A stretch of DNA of 64,000 nt, taken from Candidatus Fermentibacteraceae bacterium (lineage in GTDB: Bacteria; Fermentibacterota; Fermentibacteria; Fermentibacterales; JCC-6). Location: the NCBI GenBank assembly GCA_016744855.1, contig JADGDO010000002.1, positions 62,001-126,000 of the forward strand, read 5' to 3'. Shown one piece after another: positions 55,207 to 64,000 of the stretch. The translations under genes were made by a program, and so were the position numbers. A model generated the notes under the pieces. The model was not told the origin of the DNA. It did no database searches and saw nothing but the letters and a program-made list of their open reading frames with translations. The stretch's first letter is position 1. The number at the start of each line of letters is the position of its first letter.

Positions 55207-56310
55207 TCATCTCCTCCCGAAGGGAAGTTTCAGATCAATTGCATTCTCCGGACAGAGTTCATGGCAGCACAGACACATTATACAGGTGCCCTTCCGCATC
55301 TTTGCCCTTCCGTTTTTTATCTCAATTGCATCAACTGGACAAGCTCTCTTACAAACCCCGCAACCAGTACACAAATCATTTGAAACCGGGGCAGTTCTGA
55401 GAAGGAATCTGGCAGCAGCCCCGAGCCAGCGGGGTATGTAGTTCAAATAAGATCTCTCAGGAATGTCAAAATCCACAAATTTGTGGTGCCCGAGTGTTCT
55501 TATCTGCTCAAATGGATTCGCAAGCCCTCTGGAGAAAGCCTCTACATTACTGTCAAGTTGATTCCAGGGCAGACCAGCCATCTGCGACAAAACCATATCA
55601 AGATGAAGACCATTCTTTGAAAGCGCAAGAAAGCCCTCTTTCTTCTTCCGTCCATCGGTGCTGGGCCCCCGTCCATCCATACACAAAATACCGTCACTGA
55701 TATGCAAACTGAAATCTGCAATCTCGTAAAGATCTACAATGTTAACGGCCAGATCAACAGGCCGGGGGCTTCGCATGTGAAGCATAGCTTTCCCCAGGCC
55801 TGGAACAATACCGAATGAATTCTTCAAAGCGTTTGTCAATCTGGTGTACATATGAGTCTTAAATTTGCACAGATTTACCCTGCAATCGTACCCCTCCAGA
55901 ATCGGAAGTGCGATATCATATTCGCGGTCATGTATTGAAACACGTCTGGAGCCTGATCCCTCAAAGCTGACGAGCCCTGCCCCTGTTACATCTGCAGCTG
56001 TTTTAAAGCCGCAGTTTTTCCAGTATCGCTCAACACCTTTAACTGCACCACCGGGGCTGTCTCCTATATCGACTACACATCCTCTTTCCTTTAAAAGCGA
56101 GGCAACAGCCGCGACTACAGCGGGATGGGTTGTAATTGCTCTTGAAGGATGCTTGGCTGCCAACATATTTACTTTCAGTAAAACTCTGCTGCCCTTTGAT
56201 GTGCCCTCAGGCCAACCGCCGGTGCTCTCCACCATCTCCGCAATGGCACCACGTATTTTTTTAACACAGTAAAAGGAAAATCCATCCTTTATAACAACAT
56301 CGTAATTCAT
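55207..56310 (-). CDS. DUF362 protein with C-terminal 2x[4Fe-4S] ferredoxin domain
   Basis: LLKVNMLAAKHPSRAITTHPAVVAAVASLLKERGCVVDIGDSPGG; CTGCGVCKRACPVDAI; CIMCLCCHELCP. Confidence 0.88.
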   Translation of the reverse strand: MNYDVVIKDGFSFYCVKKIRGAIAEMVESTGGWPEGTSKGSRVLLKVNMLAAKHPSRAITTHPAVVAAVASLLKERGCVVDIGDSPGGAVKGVERYWKNCGFKTAADVTGAGLVSFEGSGSRRVSIHDREYDIALPILEGYDCRVNLCKFKTHMYTRLTNALKNSFGIVPGLGKAMLHMRSPRPVDLAVNIVDLYEIADFSLHISDGILCMDGRGPSTDGRKKKEGFLALSKNGLHLDMVLSQMAGLPWNQLDSNVEAFSRGLANPFEQIRTLGHHKFVDFDIPERSYLNYIPRWLGAAARFLLRTAPVSNDLCTGCGVCKRACPVDAIEIKNGRAKMRKGTCIMCLCCHELCPENAIDLKLPFGRR

Positions 56311-56318
56311 TTTTTCCC

Positions 56319-58643
56319 TCAGTTACTGAAAACTCTGTTTTTACCTGCTCTTTTGGCCCGATACATTCTCTGATCGGCTATCTCCAAAAGCTCATCCTTC
56401 TCCCTGGAATCTACTGGGAAAGTAGCAACACCCAGACTCAAACTAACACATCCCCTGGGTTGAGCTGCTGCATTCGGTATACAGCGACTGGCCTCTACCA
56501 CCTTCAGCCGAATTCTCTCTGCAATATCAGCTGCAACCTGTTTGTCTGTTAGAGGAAGAATACAAACAAACTCCTCCCCCCCATACCGCACTAGAATATC
56601 AACATCTCTGAGAGCATCACTCATAGCCTGAGTCAGCTTCTGCAGGAGAACATTCCCCATAGGATGACCGAAAGAATCGTTGTAGTGTTTAAAATCATCA
56701 ATATCCATCATTATCAGAGAAAAAGAGTATTCGTAGCGCTCCGCTCTTTCAAACTCCTCAGGATATCTCTCCTCAAAGAAAGTCATGTTATACAATCCGG
56801 TCAGCCTGTCTCGCCTGGCAAGTTTGATCAATTCAGTTTGCTGCAGGGCTGTTTCAAGAATACCTGCTGTAAAACCAATCACATTGTTCAGCTTCCGGAT
56901 ATCATCACTCTTGAACCTGTTGATTTGAGTGCTCTCCAGAACAATGACTCCTACAACTCTTCCATGACTGAGCATGGGAATAGCCAATTCGCTTTTAATG
57001 TTCGGTAGAACACGCATAAACAGATTAGTTTGTGAGACATCGGGAACATTAACAGTTCGCAACGTTCTAACAGCTTCTGAAAGAAGACCGGGTTCAGGCG
57101 AGTCCTTGGTTACCTGAACTTTAGTTCCGGGAATAATAGCAGAGTCCTCGTAACCTGATACGGCATGAACAATGAGCTGTTCAGGAACTATTGAAGATGG
57201 AGCTTCTCCTGCAACAAAAACTGCGATTGCCTCGTCGGGATAGAATGCTTCCAGTGTTCTGAGCATTGTACGGCATATCTCAGGTGGGTCAACCAGTGAA
57301 GTAAGGTCTGCGGCAAGAGTTGCTACTGCATCTGTTTCAAATTCAAGGAGCTTGATCTTTTTTTCAAGATTTCCCAGTATCGTGTTGTCTGATGCCACAA
57401 GAGTCATGCCTCCGGATTTTCTCTGCATCAGAGAAAGTCCCAGATAACCCTCTTCATTAAGTAGTGGAATGGAGGAAAGTCCAACATCAGTTTTTTCAGA
57501 TATGGCATTCATTACGGTATCTCGGGAAGAGGCAGGGATTGAATCAAGAACATCTGTTAAAGATGCTCCTTCAGCTATACTGTCGATTCCGGGAATAGTA
57601 TCAACATCTCCATAAATGGTTTTTACCGATCCACTTTCCGTCAAAGAAATTGCCTTGGAAGAAAGGCCGTTCAGCATCTGCTCAAATGTGCTCCTGTAAC
57701 CTTCAAGACGAGTCTGTGCATCCAGGTAGCGGATGAAAGAAGATAATTCACCGGCGAGCATCTTCAGAACCTGCAAACTGCTTGCTGATGGACGCTTCCT
57801 GGATATTCCGTTATCGCACCTGATAATTCCATAAACTTTGCTGCCCACCTTTATGGGAGTATCAACATAAGTAATACTACCCACCCATGTTTCTCTGTTG
57901 TCTCTGTATTCAAGACTCCAGGAAGCAACCTGAATGCCTGCAGCAACGGCCATATCAACTGGTGATTGTACCGTAGTTCCAGAAAGAGCTATGGGTTCTC
58001 CAGTAATACCTCTGCCCCTGAAAGCAACCGCCTCAACAGCACTTCCAGACTCATTCAGAATACCTATCCACGCCCTTTGAAAACCCAGCCCACCAAGTAT
58101 GGACAGTATCACTTTTCTGCAAGCTTCAGAAACTGAGTTAACACCACTGAGATCTGAAGCAAGGCTTACAACAGTCTCAATAGCCTCGAGCGAATCTTCA
58201 AGGCAATCTGCTACCGAAAGCATGATTCGGTCACGTGATACCGATAGAGCGACAGGAATATTGGAGTCTCTCAGCTGGCTGATATGCAACCTTATCAGTC
58301 GAATTACCTCGCTGAATGGTGTAGAGTAATCTACTACCTCTACTGCAGAAGCACTGAAAACTTTTCTTCTGATTCTTGGATTAATATCAGGAACACTGAC
58401 AATTACCGGCATTTCTTCTCTGGTGTATAGTGTGCTCAGAAACCTGCTTACTTTGATCCCGTCAAGCCCTGCAAGAATCTGCCCACAGAGAACACACCTT
58501 GGCTTCAAAGAAATGGCTGCGGTTACCGCATCAATTCCGTTTGAGACCGATTTTACAGTGAGGCCCTCCTTAAGAAGGGCCTCCTCTGTAACTGATAGAA
58601 GTGCTGGGCTTCCCATGGCAAGGAGAATATCAATCCTCTTCAC
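56319..58643 (-). CDS. Receiver/GAF/GGDEF diguanylate cyclase
   Basis: N-terminal receiver-like domain; GAF-like segments; RDRLTGLYNMTFFEERYPEE..LIMMDIDDFKHYNDSFGHPMGNVLL..VRYGGEEFVCILP. Confidence 0.9.
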   Translation of the reverse strand: MKRIDILLAMGSPALLSVTEEALLKEGLTVKSVSNGIDAVTAAISLKPRCVLCGQILAGLDGIKVSRFLSTLYTREEMPVIVSVPDINPRIRRKVFSASAVEVVDYSTPFSEVIRLIRLHISQLRDSNIPVALSVSRDRIMLSVADCLEDSLEAIETVVSLASDLSGVNSVSEACRKVILSILGGLGFQRAWIGILNESGSAVEAVAFRGRGITGEPIALSGTTVQSPVDMAVAAGIQVASWSLEYRDNRETWVGSITYVDTPIKVGSKVYGIIRCDNGISRKRPSASSLQVLKMLAGELSSFIRYLDAQTRLEGYRSTFEQMLNGLSSKAISLTESGSVKTIYGDVDTIPGIDSIAEGASLTDVLDSIPASSRDTVMNAISEKTDVGLSSIPLLNEEGYLGLSLMQRKSGGMTLVASDNTILGNLEKKIKLLEFETDAVATLAADLTSLVDPPEICRTMLRTLEAFYPDEAIAVFVAGEAPSSIVPEQLIVHAVSGYEDSAIIPGTKVQVTKDSPEPGLLSEAVRTLRTVNVPDVSQTNLFMRVLPNIKSELAIPMLSHGRVVGVIVLESTQINRFKSDDIRKLNNVIGFTAGILETALQQTELIKLARRDRLTGLYNMTFFEERYPEEFERAERYEYSFSLIMMDIDDFKHYNDSFGHPMGNVLLQKLTQAMSDALRDVDILVRYGGEEFVCILPLTDKQVAADIAERIRLKVVEASRCIPNAAAQPRGCVSLSLGVATFPVDSREKDELLEIADQRMYRAKRAGKNRVFSN

Positions 58644-58667
58644 AGGTACTGCCTTCCTCTGTATCGA

Positions 58668-61433
58668 CTACTCTGCTTCCAGGACAGCCTGAGCTGCAGA
58701 AAGTCTTGCAACAGGAACTCTATAAGGCGAGCATGAAACGTAGTTCAGCCCGACTGAGTGAAAGAACTTAATTGAAGCAGGATCTCCACCGTGCTCACCA
58801 CAAACACCGAGCTTAAGTCCTGGTTTTGCCTGTCTGCCACGCTCAACTGCTATCTCAACAAGACGCCCAACACCGGGGATGTCGAGGGAGGCAAATGGAT
58901 CTCTTTCATAGATACCCATCTTCACGTATTCGTTCAGGAATTTACCTGAGTCATCGCGAGAGAATCCACAGCACATCTGCGTAAGATCGTTTGTTCCGAA
59001 ACTAAAGAAGTCTGCTTTTTCGGCCACCTTGTCTGCAGTGATTGCAGCTCTTGGTATCTCAATCATTGTGCCGATCTGATACTTGATGTAATCAGCTGTT
59101 TTCCCCTGCTCATTCAATACTGTATCAACAACATTCTGTGCTGCATCTCTGGCAAGAGCCAACTCTTTAACGTTACCAACAAGCGGGATCATGATTTCTG
59201 GAAGAACAGTTATGCCTTCATCTGCGACCTTTAGAGCGGCTTCCATGATCGCTCTCACCTGCATATCTGCAACTTCAGGATAAATAAGGCCAAGTCTGCA
59301 ACCGCGGTGGCCCATCATGGGATTGAACTCGTGAAGAGATTCAACCTTAAGAGCAACAGTTTCAGGGGTTACTCCCAGAACTTCCGCCATTTCCTTCTGA
59401 CCATCATCATCCTGAGGAAGGAATTCATGCAGTGGAGGATCGAGTAGTCTTATGTTGCATGGACGACCATCAAGAGCACGGAAGATACCTTCGAAGTCAC
59501 TTCTCTGAAGGGGAAGAAGTTCGGTGATCGCTTCATTGTATCTTGCGAGAGGAGCCTTAAGTTCCTCTTCCAATGAGGCAACATCACCAACGCCGGATTC
59601 AATTTTTTCCTGAATTCTCTTTACATCATCGGCAACAAGAATGAGTTTTCTGAATGGGACAATTCTGTCACCTTCGAAGAACATGTGCTCTGTACGGCAA
59701 AGACCAATACCCTGAGCACCGAAAAGAACAGCCATTTCTGCGTCGCGTGGGGTATCTGCATTTGTACGTACATCCAAACGACGGATCTCATCGGCCCAGC
59801 CAACAAGTTTCTCATAGTTTTTGAAAAGAATACTGTCCTCGGCCTTCATGTTTCCACGAAGAACCTGAACGATTTCTGAAGGTCGGACCTTTACTTCACC
59901 GGAAAAAACCTGGCCGGTAAAGCCATCGATTGCGATTATGTCTCCCTCTTTTATTGTGTTGCCATCGCAAACAAGTATTCCGGCTGTGCTGTCAATGTGG
60001 AGCTCGTCTGCACCGGAAACACAAGGAACACCCATACCGCGTGCTACAACTGCTGCATGACTTGTCATTCCACCGCGAGCAGTAAGAATACCTTTTGCAG
60101 CAACCATTCCACCGATATCCTCCGGGCTGGTTTCAAGACGGCAAAGTATTACCTCTTCGCCTCTTGCATTCCATTCCTCGGCTGTTTCTGCAGTAAAAAC
60201 TGCTTTTCCACAGGCTCCACCGGGGGAAGCATTAAGACCCTTTGTAAGAAGATTGGCAGAAGCCTTGCTCTCTGAGCCGAGAACAGGGGCGAAGAGCTGG
60301 TTGAAACTCTGTGCCGGTACTCTCATAATAGCCTCTTTTTTATCAATAAGACCTTCTTCAGCCATATCAACAGCCATATTCAAAGCAGCAAATACAGTTC
60401 TTTTACCTGTACGAGTCTGAAGGATATAGAGTCTTCCATCTTCAATTGTGAACTCAATGTCCTGCATATCAAGGTAGTGTTCCTCAAGCTTAACTCTAAG
60501 GTCAAGTAGACCCTTGTATGATTTTTCGTCTTTTTCACCTAGAGTTGCAATAGGAAGAGGTGTACGGATACCAGCAACAACATCTTCCCCCTGAGCATCC
60601 ATCAGATACTCACCGTAAAATACATTCTCTCCGTTTGCAGGATCACGTGTAAAGCATACACCTGTACCTGATTCTTCTCCCATGTTACCGAAAACCATTG
60701 CCTGTACATTTACAGCTGTTCCGATAAGACCCTTAATCTCATTGATCTCACGATAACGGATAGCTCTGGAGTTATTCCAGCTGCTGAAAACAGCATTGAT
60801 GGAAAGTTTGAGCTGTTCCCATGGATCGGATGGGAAGTCTGTACCTATAGCATTTTTGTAAATTTCTCTGTAGAGCTGAACAACTTTTTTCAAGTCATCG
60901 AGATCAAGCTCGGTGTCAAGCTTGACACCTTTATCGCTCTTAACCGATTCCAGAGCACGCTCAAAATCATGATGAGGAATGTCCATAACTACATCGCCGA
61001 ACATCTGCATAAATCTTCTGTATGAATCCCATGCGAATCTAGCGTTTCCGCTTCGTTTCGAGATTCCCTCAAGAGTCTCTTCATTAAGGCCAAGATTGAG
61101 AACTGTGTCCATCATTCCCGGCATAGAAACTGCTGCACCGCTTCGAACAGAAACAAGCAGGGGATCTGTTTTGTCTCCGAATTTCTTTCCAAGCTCAGCT
61201 TCCAGGATTCTAACACCCTCGCGAACCTGCTCATCAAGACCCTGTGGCCAAGCTGATCCAGCCTTGTTGAAAGCATCACAGGTTTCGGTAGTAATAGTAA
61301 AACCGGGAGGAACAGGCATATCAATCTTTGTCATTTCTGCAAGATTTGCCCCCTTTCCACCAAGTAAATCCTTCATAGTTCGGTCACCATCGGTTTTTGT
61401 AGAACCGAAATAATATACATATTTCTTGTTCAT
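58668..61433 (-). CDS. ppdK: Pyruvate, phosphate dikinase
   Basis: KYVYYFGSTKTDGDRTMKDLLGGKGANLAEM; GGMTSHAAVVARGMGVPCVSG; GLCRTEHMFF; MMGHRGCRLG; FGTNDLTQM. Confidence 0.97.
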   Translation of the reverse strand: MNKKYVYYFGSTKTDGDRTMKDLLGGKGANLAEMTKIDMPVPPGFTITTETCDAFNKAGSAWPQGLDEQVREGVRILEAELGKKFGDKTDPLLVSVRSGAAVSMPGMMDTVLNLGLNEETLEGISKRSGNARFAWDSYRRFMQMFGDVVMDIPHHDFERALESVKSDKGVKLDTELDLDDLKKVVQLYREIYKNAIGTDFPSDPWEQLKLSINAVFSSWNNSRAIRYREINEIKGLIGTAVNVQAMVFGNMGEESGTGVCFTRDPANGENVFYGEYLMDAQGEDVVAGIRTPLPIATLGEKDEKSYKGLLDLRVKLEEHYLDMQDIEFTIEDGRLYILQTRTGKRTVFAALNMAVDMAEEGLIDKKEAIMRVPAQSFNQLFAPVLGSESKASANLLTKGLNASPGGACGKAVFTAETAEEWNARGEEVILCRLETSPEDIGGMVAAKGILTARGGMTSHAAVVARGMGVPCVSGADELHIDSTAGILVCDGNTIKEGDIIAIDGFTGQVFSGEVKVRPSEIVQVLRGNMKAEDSILFKNYEKLVGWADEIRRLDVRTNADTPRDAEMAVLFGAQGIGLCRTEHMFFEGDRIVPFRKLILVADDVKRIQEKIESGVGDVASLEEELKAPLARYNEAITELLPLQRSDFEGIFRALDGRPCNIRLLDPPLHEFLPQDDDGQKEMAEVLGVTPETVALKVESLHEFNPMMGHRGCRLGLIYPEVADMQVRAIMEAALKVADEGITVLPEIMIPLVGNVKELALARDAAQNVVDTVLNEQGKTADYIKYQIGTMIEIPRAAITADKVAEKADFFSFGTNDLTQMCCGFSRDDSGKFLNEYVKMGIYERDPFASLDIPGVGRLVEIAVERGRQAKPGLKLGVCGEHGGDPASIKFFHSVGLNYVSCSPYRVPVARLSAAQAVLEAE

Positions 61434-61585
61434 TTCATTCTCATTTCTTCTTTAACAGGTACATTATGTTAATTAATACTGATTCTATTGGGTGGCTTTT
61501 TTTAGACAAACAAAACAGCATGAGAAGACGTTGTCTCCCCAAAAAACCACCCTCGCTAATATAATAGTCTGGAACTAGACTGTGG

Positions 61586-62725
61586 TTAACTCGTGTAATC
61601 CTTTTTGCGCCAGATATATGCGACAAATTCTTCGATTTCTCGGCGTTGAATTTCATCCACTGGTGTAACCCTTTCAAAAACCCAGGCCGCTGCATCAGAT
61701 GCGCTATGAAATTCGCTCCTTTTTGATCCAAGGTCTGATAAGATAACAGCTATTTCATCCATACGGGTGTCTCGAAGAAGATCAGAGCCTTCGTTTGCAA
61801 GCTGTTCAAGAAGGCTGGTTTCAGGAATGTGAGCAAACTCTTTTAAAATCTGATAGTGTCCCCTAAGCTGAGACACAGACACTCCGTACTCGCCGGCGAG
61901 CTGTTCCTGTGTAAAATGGGGACCCTTTCTGGTCACTGCGTACTCAAGCGCCGCAGCCCATGTTTCGGGTTTGCGACCTGAAGGATTTCCATTGGCACAA
62001 AAACGACTCCATGTATCAGCAGCTATTGATGCAATTTCAGAAGAATAACCGTGAATACCAAGCATTCCAGCTGTCATTCCCGGTACAACATCGATCAGAG
62101 GAATATCTGTTTTTTCAATGACACTACGGCGCATTTGAACCCGCAGTGCTTCTATTCGGAGAAGACTGTGTTGTATTTTTTCATCATAGGGAGCCAGTTC
62201 TTTTGCCTGAAGGAGGAGATGGAGACTCTCCTCAAGTCTATCTCTCTTTGCTTCAAGCATAGCAAGATAAGTCAGGGTTGAAGCAACACGGTATTGTTCT
62301 CTTCTTGCAACGGAAAGGAGAATCCTCTCTGCTTCCTCGTCGCGGTGAAGCATAAGAAGAACAAGCCCCTTCTTCCTGGATGCATCGACGTCCTTCGGAT
62401 AAATCTTCAGATAGGATTCGAGACACTCGAGAGTGGTTTCAAAGAGATCCAGTTTTAAAAAAACATCGGCTGCTAAAAGAAGAGCTGCTGCCCCGGGAAC
62501 TCCATACCATTTAAAATCGGATAATCTTCTCGAAGCACTGTCCAACTCTCCACAGTCAAGCTCAAGCCGGCAAAGCTCAAGAACAGCCAGATTGCAATCA
62601 GGAGTATTTGCTACCGTGGGATCTTCCAGAAGCCTTTCAAGGCCTTCCCTAGCCTTCCCAGAGTCGCCACTCTCTCGCGCTTCCTCAACCTGCTGCCATA
62701 ACCAGCTGATCTTGCGGTTTTCCAT
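61586..62725 (-). CDS. TPR-containing protein of unknown function
   Basis: Helical repeats (AALLLAADVFLKLDLFETTLECLESYLKIYPKDVDASRKKGLVLLMLHRDEEAERIL). Confidence 0.65.
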   Translation of the reverse strand: MENRKISWLWQQVEEARESGDSGKAREGLERLLEDPTVANTPDCNLAVLELCRLELDCGELDSASRRLSDFKWYGVPGAAALLLAADVFLKLDLFETTLECLESYLKIYPKDVDASRKKGLVLLMLHRDEEAERILLSVARREQYRVASTLTYLAMLEAKRDRLEESLHLLLQAKELAPYDEKIQHSLLRIEALRVQMRRSVIEKTDIPLIDVVPGMTAGMLGIHGYSSEIASIAADTWSRFCANGNPSGRKPETWAAALEYAVTRKGPHFTQEQLAGEYGVSVSQLRGHYQILKEFAHIPETSLLEQLANEGSDLLRDTRMDEIAVILSDLGSKRSEFHSASDAAAWVFERVTPVDEIQRREIEEFVAYIWRKKDYTS

Positions 62726-62745
62726 CAGGCCCCTCCCGGGTTGTG

Positions 62746-64000
62746 TCAGTTTACAGTTGCAAGAACTCCAGTGACAGAAGATGACTGCCTGAAGATTCCA
62801 CCCTCTGTCTCGGCTTCAATAACATAAATGTATGCACCAGAAGCGGGAAGGTCTCCATCTGTATCAAGGCCATTCCAGAGAATCTGGTTGTATCCCTGGG
62901 AGCACTGCTTCGAGAAACGTGTGATACATCTACCACCCGTTGTATAAATAGAAACAGTAACAAAGGAATTGGAAGAAACTGAAAAACTGAAGCAACGCTG
63001 ACCGGTTCCAGGATTGGGATATACCACATACTGATCTATTGCAACCTCACTCTTGTCGGTCGAATTCACATAAAGGCTATCCCTTGAAAGATTTCCTATT
63101 CCATCAATTGCCTGCAAAATGAAAAGGTGCCTGCCAGAAGCCAGACCGGAAACAGTGTAATCAAGCTGCCCAGTAACGGTAGATCCGGTATTGTAAGTGA
63201 AAGAATCACTTACATCAAATTCTTCATTATCAACGAATAGCTGAATGCTCTTACCAGTACCGCCCAGAAAGGTGATTCCTCCCGGGTCAGAAAGTTCTGC
63301 TTCAAGTATTCCCTCGCCTGTAACGGTCGGCTCATCAACACCGTTCTGACCTCGAATCCACATTGAAATATCAGGACCCTCAAAATCGGAAAGAGGTTCT
63401 CCTTCCACAAGAGCCAGGGGAGCATCAGCACCAAGTTCAACTCCACCCGAAACAATTGCGGTACCATTCACTCTAGCCAGATATCCTGTGCTGCAAGAGG
63501 TGGGGAGAATGCAATCGGCTGTAAACTCTCCATTGGTGATTTCCGCTCGTCCTCTCCATGCTGTTCCACCCTGATGGAAATAGTCAATAACTCCACCGGA
63601 CAGCATAGTGTAGTTAGCTGAGAAATCTGATTCAGATATCTCTATCAGAGCCAATCCATCAGAAGAATTAGCAGCTCCGGCTACAGAGTTAATCTCGCCG
63701 GAACGAAGAGTATCTCCTATAAGTTCAATCTCCAGATCATTAGCAGACATGGGAAGAATCAGATCCGGAAGACCCATGAGAACATAGAATCTTGTATTCC
63801 CTGCTTTGTCGGCAATCAGTTTTCCTGCCCAAAATGAATAGCCAATTGAATTATTGCCCTCTGTAAGCAACGGAATCATAGCTGCTCCAAAGTTATAATT
63901 GGAAGATGAATAGGCGGGACCGGTAGCTCCTATTGTCGCTATCGCACCACCAGCAGGGTGGTAGACAAGTTTCTCAGCGATGCAGTCAACTCCGGGAACA
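62746..64000 (-). CDS. C-terminal part of a C25 (gingipain-like) peptidase with FlgD-like C-terminal domain; runs off the window edge
   Basis: The frame stays open to base 64000: VPGVDCIAEKLVYHPAGGAIATIGATGPAYSSSNYNFGAAMIPLLTEGNNSIGYSFWAGK; C-term NQILWNGLDTDGDLPASGAYIYVIEAETEGGIFRQSSSVTGV. Confidence 0.65.
   Translation of the reverse strand, partial: VPGVDCIAEKLVYHPAGGAIATIGATGPAYSSSNYNFGAAMIPLLTEGNNSIGYSFWAGKLIADKAGNTRFYVLMGLPDLILPMSANDLEIELIGDTLRSGEINSVAGAANSSDGLALIEISESDFSANYTMLSGGVIDYFHQGGTAWRGRAEITNGEFTADCILPTSCSTGYLARVNGTAIVSGGVELGADAPLALVEGEPLSDFEGPDISMWIRGQNGVDEPTVTGEGILEAELSDPGGITFLGGTGKSIQLFVDNEEFDVSDSFTYNTGSTVTGQLDYTVSGLASGRHLFILQAIDGIGNLSRDSLYVNSTDKSEVAIDQYVVYPNPGTGQRCFSFSVSSNSFVTVSIYTTGGRCITRFSKQCSQGYNQILWNGLDTDGDLPASGAYIYVIEAETEGGIFRQSSSVTGVLATVN

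Noticed and set aside
61441-61731. 96-aa minus-strand ORF overlapping the end of the TPR gene
   Set aside because: Out-of-frame overlap with the TPR protein, Lys-rich tail from intergenic AT-rich DNA, no support

Overview
This 64 kb window is a dense bacterial chromosomal region of moderate GC with no rRNA, tRNA, phage, IS element or CRISPR that I could recognise. It carries housekeeping genes (hydG, tsaC-type, purE, purD, panB, proS, arfB, dinB, tatC, aroB, gpsA, ppdK), a tripartite RND efflux operon, sensory and regulatory genes, and several secreted proteins with C-terminal sorting or FlgD-like domains, including two C25 (gingipain-like) peptidases. That mix suggests a Gram-negative FCB-like lineage, which is a weak inference. 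The most interesting locus is on the minus strand at about 20.7-24.7 kb. It is a compact putative RiPP operon: a PqqD-like RRE, two radical SAM/SPASM enzymes (one with an apparent +1 frameshift), and a GTG-initiated 59-aa peptide that is absent from the ORF track. The peptide ends in four Cys-x(1-2)-Gly-Gly repeats, and a beta-propeller lipoprotein follows it. The second most interesting signal is a secreted FG-GAP protein (53314..52100, minus strand) interrupted by a single in-frame TGA followed by a bacterial SECIS-like hairpin, making it a candidate selenoprotein. A 154-nt structured RNA or leader candidate lies between panB and proS behind a near-consensus promoter.
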